Positions 1 through 5,094 of a stretch of 5,094 nt of DNA are shown here, piece after piece. A model generated the notes under the pieces. It ran no database searches and was not told where the DNA came from. It worked only from the letters and a program-made list of their open reading frames with translations. The first letter of the stretch is position 1. Each line of letters opens with the position of its first letter. A program made the translations under genes and the position numbers. Source of the DNA: Ferruginibacter sp. (GTDB taxonomy: Bacteria; Bacteroidota; Bacteroidia; Chitinophagales; Chitinophagaceae); the NCBI GenBank assembly GCA_025362765.1, contig JANYFI010000444.1, positions 1-5,094 of the forward strand, in the 5' to 3' direction.

Positions 1-143
1 GTAAAAATAATATGTGTTTTGAGCCGACAGAGCAAACTGCCGACGCTATGGCGCATATGAACAAATCAGAGAAATAAGATATAAGGATACAATAATTGAA
101 AACAATAGACGTTTTATAACTGTGTGCTTTTTTTAACACAAAA
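1..143. other. Upstream region with no assignable gene
   Basis: This A/T-rich stretch precedes the promoter of gldK. I found no RNA gene, no long open frame and no promoter match in it. A short open stretch on the + strand ends with TAA at 75-77 and could be the last codons of an upstream gene entering from outside the window, but it is too short to recognise. The 5-bp inverted repeat TGTGT/ACACA (121-125 and 136-140) around a T-run is too weak to call. Confidence 0.4.
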
Positions 144-192
144 AATAATCATTCAGGTAGGTGTATGATTATTGGAATTCGAAATAATCATT
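144..192. repeat. Three copies of AATAATCAT(T) around the gldK promoter
   Basis: AATAATCATT occurs at 144-153 and again at 183-192. Between them, at 165-173, lies the exact inverted copy ATGATTATT. Copies 1 and 2 form a 9-bp perfect inverted repeat with a 12-nt spacer; copies 2 and 3 form another with a 9-nt spacer. Copy 2 covers the first two bases of the promoter TTG (172-174), and copy 3 runs into the first base of the TACATTTG box. The arrangement looks like an operator for a dimeric regulator. In RNA or single-stranded DNA it could also give two alternative hairpins. That the repeats exist is seen directly; any regulatory role is inferred. A/T-only repeats of this size can arise by chance in A/T-rich DNA, but three in under 50 bp at a promoter is suggestive. 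Confidence 0.55.
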
Positions 193-199
193 ACATTTG
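172..199 (+). promoter_or_regulatory. Predicted Bacteroidota promoter for the gldKLMN operon
   Basis: TACATTTG at 192-199 is a perfect match to the Bacteroidota -7 consensus TAnnTTTG. TTG at 172-174 lies 17 nt upstream, which falls in the spacing known for the -33 element. Transcription would begin near 204-207, leaving a leader of about 20 nt before the gldK ATG at 224. No comparable match was found in the gaps before gldL, gldM or gldN, which favours one transcript for all four genes. The -7 box overlaps the TTG at 197 that could otherwise be taken as an upstream gldK start, so it also argues for the ATG at 224. Confidence 0.6.
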
Positions 200-223
200 C
201 TAATACCCCTCAAAGTTAAAACA

Positions 224-1519
224 ATGAAAAATCACTCATTAGTTATTATAGCGGCTAGTGCTATAGTTTCTTTATCAGGCTGTAACTTGCTTGGTAAAAA
301 TAAAAAAGGTAGTGCTTTGCCGGATGACGGGCAGTTGCATGGCGTAGCACCAGCTAAAGGGTGGATTTTGCCTAAGCCTCCGGGAATGGTTTACATTCCA
401 CCTGGAACCTTTCATATGGGGCCCAGCGATGAAGACATCAATTTTGCCTATACAGCACGTAACAAACAGGTATCAATCAGCGGATTTTGGATGGATGCGA
501 CTGAAATTACCAATAATGAATACCGCCAGTTTACCAATTGGGTAACAGACTCAATTGCTGCTAAGCAAATGGGATTTATTAAACAGGGGCAGGATGGCAA
601 TGAGTATGTTGACTGGAAAAAGGCACATGCCATTAAATGGAATGACAAGGCAACGCTTGAAAAAATTGATGCCATGATCTTTACTCCGGATAATCGTATT
701 TTCAACAAAAAGGAATTAGATCCTTCGAAGATTGTATATCATTCCGAAACTTTCGATTACAAAGAAGCGGCAAAACGAGAAAATGCCGGTGTGCAGCGCT
801 CTAAATTTATCATAAAGAAAGATATAATGGCGTACCCCGATTCGTTGTGTTGGGTAAGAGATTTTGCTTATGCATACAACGAACCAATGGCAAAAAAATA
901 TTACAGCCACCCAGCTTTTGGAAATTATCCTGTTGTAGGTGTTAACTGGAAACAGGCAACAGCTTTTTGCGAATGGAGAACACATTATCTTAATTCGTAC
1001 CTGGATTCCAAAAAAAGAGCTACTGAATCTGATTTCAGGTTGCCTACTGAAGCGCAATGGGAATACGCAGCACGTGGTGGCCGATCTCAATCGCCTTATC
1101 CATGGGGCGGTCCTTACCTTAGAAATAAAAAGGGTTGTTTACTGGCCAACTTCAAACCAGGCCGCGGAAATTATCCTGAAGATGGAGGATTTTACACTGT
1201 GAGGGCGGATGCCTATTGGCCAAACGACTTTGGCCTGTATAACATGGCTGGTAATGTGGCCGAATGGACTTCTTCTCTTTATTATGAAGGTGGATATTCT
1301 TTTCAACATGATATGAATCCGGATATTCGCTGGAACGCAAAAGACACAGACGTACCCCGTATGAAACGTAAGGTTATCCGTGGCGGAAGCTGGAAAGATG
1401 TAGGATATTTCCTGCAGACCAGCACCCGTAATTACGAATACCAGGATACTTCAAAATCTTATATTGGTTTCCGTTGTGTAATTGATTTACCTCCATCAAT
1501 GAAGAAACACGGTAATTAA
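224..1519 (+). CDS. gldK: Type IX secretion / gliding motility lipoprotein GldK (PorK)
   Basis: GldK is an outer-membrane lipoprotein that forms, with GldN, the periplasmic ring of the T9SS. The ATG at 224 gives 431 residues. An in-frame TTG at 197 would add nine residues but sits inside the promoter box and spoils a clean signal peptide. From 224 the protein starts with a lipoprotein signal and lipobox LSGC, with the acylated Cys at 20. An FGE-sulfatase (formylglycine-generating-enzyme-like) domain follows: MVYIPPGTFHMG at 55-66, TEITNNEY at 93-100, PVVGVNW at 236-242, RLPTEAQWEYAARGG at 272-286, LYNMAGNVAEW at 338-348, VIRGGSW at 384-390 and GFRCV at 415-419. The insert at about 110-235, with YPDSLCWVRDFAYAYNEP, is typical of GldK and separates it from other FGE-like proteins. 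The catalytic cysteine pair of true FGE enzymes is not seen in the C-terminal part, so a structural role fits. It is first in the operon. Confidence 0.96.
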   Translation: MKNHSLVIIAASAIVSLSGCNLLGKNKKGSALPDDGQLHGVAPAKGWILPKPPGMVYIPPGTFHMGPSDEDINFAYTARNKQVSISGFWMDATEITNNEYRQFTNWVTDSIAAKQMGFIKQGQDGNEYVDWKKAHAIKWNDKATLEKIDAMIFTPDNRIFNKKELDPSKIVYHSETFDYKEAAKRENAGVQRSKFIIKKDIMAYPDSLCWVRDFAYAYNEPMAKKYYSHPAFGNYPVVGVNWKQATAFCEWRTHYLNSYLDSKKRATESDFRLPTEAQWEYAARGGRSQSPYPWGGPYLRNKKGCLLANFKPGRGNYPEDGGFYTVRADAYWPNDFGLYNMAGNVAEWTSSLYYEGGYSFQHDMNPDIRWNAKDTDVPRMKRKVIRGGSWKDVGYFLQTSTRNYEYQDTSKSYIGFRCVIDLPPSMKKHGN

Positions 1520-1564
1520 TAATTCTTAATAAAATTTCTGCTTAAACTAAGTTCATGCGATAAC

Positions 1565-1599
1565 ATCTTGCAGTATTTCTACCGGAAATACTGCAAGAT
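1565..1599 (+). repeat. Perfect 15-bp inverted repeat (hairpin) between gldK and gldL
   Basis: ATCTTGCAGTATTTC at 1565-1579 is matched exactly by its reverse complement at 1585-1599, with a 5-nt loop TACCG that can tighten to ACC through a U-G pair. The stem is long and uninterrupted. The nearest T-run (five T, 1613-1617) begins 14 nt after the stem, so this is not a classical intrinsic terminator. In a gldK-gldL transcript it could act as an RNA-processing site, a stabiliser of the gldK 3' end, or a partial attenuator that sets the ratio of GldK to the motor proteins. Because it is symmetric it would fold on either strand. The structure is seen; the role is inferred. Confidence 0.75.
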
Positions 1600-1669
1600 A
1601 CTAATCACTGTATTTTTACATAATTCAATATAAAATAACCCCCTTATTAAACTTTAAAATTCAAAAATT

Positions 1670-2427
1670 ATGTCTGCTGGTCAATCCCGTCCAATCGATC
1701 GTATTCTTAACATCTTTGTATCTGCAGCCGCTGTGCCGGTATTACTAGGTGCACTTTTCAAAATCACCCATGCACCAGGAGCTGATGTGTGGTTAAAAAT
1801 CGGCCTTTGGACTGAGTCTACCATTTTTCTTGGGTATGCGCTGTTGTATGTATTTGCACCGCCTCCAGAAGCACCTATGGCAGCTATTGCTCCGGTGGAA
1901 ACTGGTAATCCAGCTTTAAAGAGTATGGACAAAATGTTAAGCGAAGCTGACATTACGCCAACAAGTCTAAAAAAATTAGGCGAAGGGTTTCAAAAATTAG
2001 GCACTACCGTAAATAATATGGGTGAAATTGGCGATGTAGTAAAATCTACCGGCGATTTGGTGCTAAAACAAAAGAAGCAACATTGGCTATTGGCAGTATG
2101 GCTTCTACTTTTACCAGTACTGCAGCTACCATGGCTTCATTTAATAAAGCTTCCGAAAGCACACAAGGTTTTCACGAGCAAGTACAAGTATTGACTAAAA
2201 ATTTAGGCTCTTTAAATACTATTTACGAATTAGAATTAAAAGAAAGTAACAATCACCTGAAAGCGTTGAATGGCTTCTACGGTAAAATGGCTGAAGCCAG
2301 TGCAGCGATGATGGGCAGTGTGGATGATGCCGCCAAAGCCAAAGACCAGATTAGTTTATTAGCCGGTAACCTGGGAAAATTGAACGCTGTGTACGGCAAT
2401 ATGCTGAGCGCAATGCAGGTAAAATAA
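1670..2427 (+). CDS. gldL: Gliding motility / T9SS motor protein GldL (PorL), interrupted by a frameshift
   Basis: GldL is the inner-membrane stator-like part of the GldLM motor that turns proton flow into motion for T9SS secretion and gliding. The ATG at 1670 opens two membrane helices (about 12-30 and 40-62) with GALFKITH between them. K31, H34 and E49 are present; E49 matches the membrane glutamate essential in Flavobacterium GldL. A Pro/Ala linker (62-75) and a cytoplasmic helical region follow. The frame from 1670 runs to a stop at 2192-2194, but family-like sequence leaves it after about residue 129 (VVKSTGD) and resumes in the -1 frame as AKTKEAT from 2062, continuing through HEQVQVLTKNLGSLNTIYE and GNLGKLNAVYGNMLSAMQ to TAA at 2425-2427. 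Restoring one base near 2053-2061 gives about 252 residues, a normal length. As written, translation yields 174 residues with a foreign tail. Sequence error, true mutation and recoding are all possible. Confidence 0.9.
2053..2061 (+). other. Apparent one-base deletion (frameshift) in gldL
   Basis: Upstream of here the conserved GldL frame is the one starting at 1670; from 2062 it is the frame ending at 2427. In the second frame a TGA at 2023-2025 sets the upstream limit. The family-like residues VVKSTGD on one side and AKTKEATLAIGSMAS on the other narrow the crossing to about nine bases. Adding one base at the TTTGG run would read G-D-(F/L)-G-A-K-T smoothly. No in-frame X XXY YYZ slippery heptamer is present at the crossing, so a lost base is more likely than programmed frameshifting. 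Confidence 0.8.
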
Positions 2428-2457
2428 ACTTCATTTAATTTTTGTTACCAAGATCAC

Positions 2458-2477
2458 GGCCTTTAAAAAGCCTTTTT
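2458..2477 (+). terminator. Weak hairpin plus T-run before gldM
   Basis: In the 97-nt gap between gldL and gldM, GGC (2458-2460) and GCC (2470-2472) can pair. A further TT/AA pairing inside leaves one bulged C and a small loop, and five T follow directly (2473-2477). The shape is that of a minimal intrinsic terminator, but the stem is only about five pairs, so at most partial termination or pausing is expected. gldM must still be transcribed with gldL, and no good promoter is seen between this site and gldM. Confidence 0.25.
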
Positions 2478-2524
2478 ATCCTAAAGAAACAATTCACTTA
2501 AACAATCGTAAAATCTGAAATACT

Positions 2525-4045
2525 ATGGCTTTACCTAAAGAGCCCCGGCAGAAGATGATTAACCTGATGTATCTGGTGCTGACAGCGTTGCTGGCACTGA
2601 ATGTATCAAGCGAAATTCTGAATGCCTTTAAAGTGGTAGACAAAAGTTTGCAAAATTCAAGCGCAAACCTAACGAATGCCAACTCCACTTTATACGCTTC
2701 ACTAACTGAAAAACTAAATGATCCCAAAAGTGCAGAAAAAGCCAAAATATGGGAGCCAAAAGCTGAACAGGCAAAAAAGTTATCAGATGATTTTATACAA
2801 TATCTGGATGACTTAAAAGTTCAGTTGAAAAAGAATTCCGATCTAACCATTGTAGATGGCAAGGAGTCTTTTAAAGAAGACAATCTTGACGCCGCTACCC
2901 GTTTGTTTGACAACCAGGGAAAAGGAAAAGAACTGGAGGCAAAATTAGCCCAATATAAAAAAGCAATGCTGGATATTGATCCGGAAATCAGGGCGAAATT
3001 TGAAAAGACCTTGCCCATTGATACCGACCCTCCTGTTGGGCAGGATGGTGTGAAAAAAGATTTTACAACAGGTTATTTTCACATGACGCCTACAGTAGCA
3101 GCCTTAACATTGTTGAGCAAATTTCAAAATAACATTAAGAATGCGGAAAACCAGGTAGTTACTCTTTGTCACTCAAAAATTGGAGAAGTGGCCGTTCACA
3201 TGGATAAAGTTGGAGTATTAACTGGAATGAACTCAACTTATTTAATGCCTGGACAAGAATTGGTAGTTACAGCGGGTGTAGGCGCATACAGCTCTTCAGC
3301 CAATCCAAAAATATCTATCAATGGAAGTGCTGTAACGGTTACTAACGGCCAAGGTGAATATAAAACTACGGTAAGTGGAACTGGAGAACATACTGTTCCC
3401 ATCAGCATTACTTTTAAGGATGAGAATGGTGTGGACAAAGTAGTTCCTTCAACTGTTAAATACACTGTAGGTACTCCTGGTGGTGCTGCAATTATGCTGG
3501 ATAAAATGAATGTATTTTATATTGGTGTGCCGAATCCAATTACAATTTCATCTGGTTCTGGCTGGGATAAAACAACAGTAACGCCAAGTGGTTGTAATAT
3601 GTCAGGTTCTAATGGTAATCGAGTAGTAACCGTAACAGGCGGAACTACTGCGAGCTTAACAGTTACTGCTGATGGTAAATCAAGTAAGTTTGATTTCAGG
3701 ATTAAAACTATTCCTGATCCAATTGGTATGGTTGGCCCAAGTCCAGGTGGAAAAATTCAATCCAATATCTTTAAAGCACAGGATTTTTTACGTGCGGAAC
3801 TTAAAAACTTTGATTTTGATGCAAAATTTAGTGTAGCCAGTGCTACTGTATATTTTGCCGGCGCGGGATTTACCAGTAGTGGTAGTGTACAAACTGCCAC
3901 AATGAACAACGGAAGTTTTGCATCCATCAGAAGCAAACTTGATTTATGCAAACCGGGTTCTACCGTAACGTTTGATGATTTAAAAGTAGTGGGCCCTGAT
4001 GGCAGGCAAAGAACAATACCACCTGTTTCTTTTGTGTTATTCTAA
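2525..4045 (+). CDS. gldM: Gliding motility / T9SS motor shaft protein GldM (PorM)
   Basis: GldM pairs with GldL as the rotor-like shaft of the T9SS motor and spans the periplasm to reach the GldKN ring. The ATG at 2525 gives 506 residues, close to the usual length of about 515. The N-terminus MALPKEPRQKMINLMYLVL is a family hallmark. It is a short cytoplasmic tail with R8, then one membrane helix (about 12-33) carrying a conserved-type E30 in NVSSEILNAF. The periplasmic part follows the four-domain plan known from structures: a helical D1 (about 36-220, rich in Lys, Glu and Ala), then beta-rich D2 (about 222-315, VGVLTGMNSTYLMPGQELVV), D3 (about 320-396, NVFYIGVPNPITIS) and D4 (about 398-506) after the linker RIKTIPDPIG. 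Domain limits are estimates. It begins 97 nt after gldL, has an A/T-rich start context, and ends 12 nt before gldN, which implies co-expression with gldN. Confidence 0.97.
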   Translation: MALPKEPRQKMINLMYLVLTALLALNVSSEILNAFKVVDKSLQNSSANLTNANSTLYASLTEKLNDPKSAEKAKIWEPKAEQAKKLSDDFIQYLDDLKVQLKKNSDLTIVDGKESFKEDNLDAATRLFDNQGKGKELEAKLAQYKKAMLDIDPEIRAKFEKTLPIDTDPPVGQDGVKKDFTTGYFHMTPTVAALTLLSKFQNNIKNAENQVVTLCHSKIGEVAVHMDKVGVLTGMNSTYLMPGQELVVTAGVGAYSSSANPKISINGSAVTVTNGQGEYKTTVSGTGEHTVPISITFKDENGVDKVVPSTVKYTVGTPGGAAIMLDKMNVFYIGVPNPITISSGSGWDKTTVTPSGCNMSGSNGNRVVTVTGGTTASLTVTADGKSSKFDFRIKTIPDPIGMVGPSPGGKIQSNIFKAQDFLRAELKNFDFDAKFSVASATVYFAGAGFTSSGSVQTATMNNGSFASIRSKLDLCKPGSTVTFDDLKVVGPDGRQRTIPPVSFVLF

Positions 4046-4057
4046 AATATCTTAAAT

Positions 4058-5092
4058 ATGAAAAAGTATCTTATTAAATTTTTGTGCCTGACGGTAGTGC
4101 TGACCCTTGTTTTTTCAGCGGCCGATGCACAGAAGAAAAAACGTGCTGCTACCAAGCGCAGTAACACCACTACAAAGAAAACAACCAGGGGTAAAACCAA
4201 GGCTAATATAAAGTCTGGTGGTCAGGTTGATTCCTTAGCGGCAGTGGTAGCACCACCTCCTGCACCAACAATTGATAGTTTACCAATTCAAAAAGTAAAG
4301 AAGTCTTTACGCCTGGACGAAGCGGTAGAAACAAAAGATATTATGGACCGTACTCCGTTGGCTTATGAACATTTACGTGCAGATGACGCCGTATATCGTC
4401 ATAAGATATGGAGAGAAATTGACACAAGGGAAAAAGTAAATCTGCCGTTCAGGTATTCAGCCGACGAAAATAACGGTAACCAGCGTTTCATCAGCATTTT
4501 GCTAAAAGCAATTCAGGACAGTGCCGTTACTGTGTTTGACCCAATTGATGACAGATTTACAACACCACTTACTATTTCGCAGGTATCTAAGTTATTGGGA
4601 GGAGGAGGAGATACAGTTCCCCACTATAATAAAGATGGAGTTATCGATGGATATGCTTATAAAGCAAGGGAAATCAATCTGGATTCAATTTACAAGTTTA
4701 AAATCAAGGAAGAAGTAATTTTTGATAAAGAAAGTTCAAGATTATTTTGGCGTATTTTAGGTATTGCTCCTGTTAGAAATATTTATTCTTCAAGCGGCGA
4801 ATACCAAGGGCCTGCTGACGTATTCTGGGTGTATTATCCTGACATGCGGCCTATTTTTGCCAAGTATCAAATCTATAACGGTAAAAATTTCGGAGCAAGA
4901 ATGACTTGGGAAGAATTGTTTGAAACAAGAATGTTTAGTGGGCGAATTATTAAGAGTACCATGGACAATCCTTTCGATTTGTTTATAGCAGCTACTCCCG
5001 GACTAAAAGACAATGGAGTATTTCAATTGCTGGAAGGCGAAAGAATCAAGGAGAAAATCTTCAACTACGAACAGGATCTCTGGAGTTACTAA
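4058..5092 (+). CDS. gldN: Gliding motility / T9SS ring protein GldN (PorN)
   Basis: GldN is a periplasmic protein that binds GldK to build the ring under the outer membrane and contacts the GldM shaft. The ATG at 4058, 12 nt after gldM, gives 344 residues. A signal peptide (1-24) ends ADA before Q25; no lipobox Cys follows, unlike GldK. Residues 26-53 are strongly basic and Thr-rich, and a short Pro-rich piece (PPPAPT, 66-71) links to the globular domain. Family motifs are LRADDAVYRHKIWREID (106-122), EKVNLPFRY (125-133), EEVIFDKESSRLFWRILG (218-235), FWVYYPDMRP (256-265) and TWEELFETRMFSGRI (283-297). The gene is complete: the TAA at 5090-5092 follows a C-terminus EQDLWSY that is typical of the family. 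Some Bacteroidota carry a paralogue (gldO) next to gldN; the window ends too soon to tell. Confidence 0.96.
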   Translation: MKKYLIKFLCLTVVLTLVFSAADAQKKKRAATKRSNTTTKKTTRGKTKANIKSGGQVDSLAAVVAPPPAPTIDSLPIQKVKKSLRLDEAVETKDIMDRTPLAYEHLRADDAVYRHKIWREIDTREKVNLPFRYSADENNGNQRFISILLKAIQDSAVTVFDPIDDRFTTPLTISQVSKLLGGGGDTVPHYNKDGVIDGYAYKAREINLDSIYKFKIKEEVIFDKESSRLFWRILGIAPVRNIYSSSGEYQGPADVFWVYYPDMRPIFAKYQIYNGKNFGARMTWEELFETRMFSGRIIKSTMDNPFDLFIAATPGLKDNGVFQLLEGERIKEKIFNYEQDLWSY

Positions 5093-5094
5093 TT

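Noticed and set aside
3..77. Short + strand open stretch ending at TAA 75-77, possibly the C-terminal end of an upstream gene
   Set aside because: About 24 codons with no recognisable motif; the other frames and the opposite strand are equally open over such a short span, so no coding claim can be supported.
197..223. TTG start at 197 for gldK, adding nine residues
   Set aside because: The TTG is part of the TACATTTG promoter box, the predicted transcript starts downstream of it, and the ATG at 224 gives a standard lipoprotein signal peptide.
939..1202. Alternative-frame open stretch inside gldK, and several similar ones on both strands of all four genes
   Set aside because: They overlap strongly conserved gldKLMN codons, carry no recognisable domains and have no start context or promoter of their own.
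224..1519. GldK as an active formylglycine-generating or sulfatase-modifying enzyme
   Set aside because: The fold is shared, but the catalytic cysteine pair is not visible in the C-terminal segment and the operon context and GldK-type insert identify a structural T9SS protein.
1611..1618. TATTTTTA as a -7 promoter element before gldL
   Set aside because: It matches seven of eight positions but lacks the final G and has no TTG at the expected distance upstream.
2083..2427. A separate 114-residue gene starting at TTG 2083
   Set aside because: Its sequence is the C-terminal half of the GldL coiled coil, and the matching frame extends upstream to 2062 with conserved residues, so it is part of gldL and not an independent gene.
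2436..2444. Possible -7 promoter element before gldM (TAATTTTTG)
   Set aside because: The spacing inside the motif is three bases instead of two and I found no convincing -33 TTG upstream; gldM is more simply transcribed from upstream of gldK.

Overview
The window holds the core operon of the Bacteroidota type IX secretion system (T9SS) and gliding machinery, in the order gldK (porK), gldL (porL), gldM (porM), gldN (porN). All four genes lie on the + strand. Family-specific motifs in every gene, A/T-rich start contexts without a Shine-Dalgarno sequence, and a TAnnTTTG-type promoter element point to Bacteroidota. The GldL coiled-coil sequence and the GldM and GldN style resemble Chitinophagales/Chitinophagaceae as I remember them; that finer placement is an inference.

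Layout. Positions 1-223 contain no gene I can support. They contain a good match to the Bacteroidota housekeeping promoter (TTG at 172-174, TACATTTG at 192-199), with three copies of an AATAATCAT(T) element, one of them inverted, around and inside it. gldK runs 224-1519 and encodes a lipoprotein with an FGE-sulfatase fold. A 150-nt gap follows, holding a perfect 15-bp hairpin at 1565-1599. gldL occupies 1670-2427 but is split between two reading frames: one missing base near 2053-2061 moves the reading from the frame that starts at 1670 into the frame that ends at 2427. A 97-nt gap with a weak hairpin and T-run precedes gldM (2525-4045). After 12 nt comes gldN (4058-5092), complete, with its stop two bases from the window end.

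How the genes work together. In characterised Bacteroidota, GldL and GldM form the proton-driven inner-membrane motor. GldL supplies transmembrane helices with an essential membrane glutamate and a cytoplasmic coiled coil. GldM crosses the membrane once and sends a long multidomain shaft through the periplasm. GldK and GldN form a ring beneath the outer membrane that receives this shaft and couples the motor to the SprA translocon. The four genes are made together, which fits the single strong promoter ahead of gldK.

The content is a well-known system, not a new one. The points most worth checking are the gldL frameshift (mutation, recoding or sequence error), the repeat cluster on the gldK promoter, and the strong hairpin between gldK and gldL.
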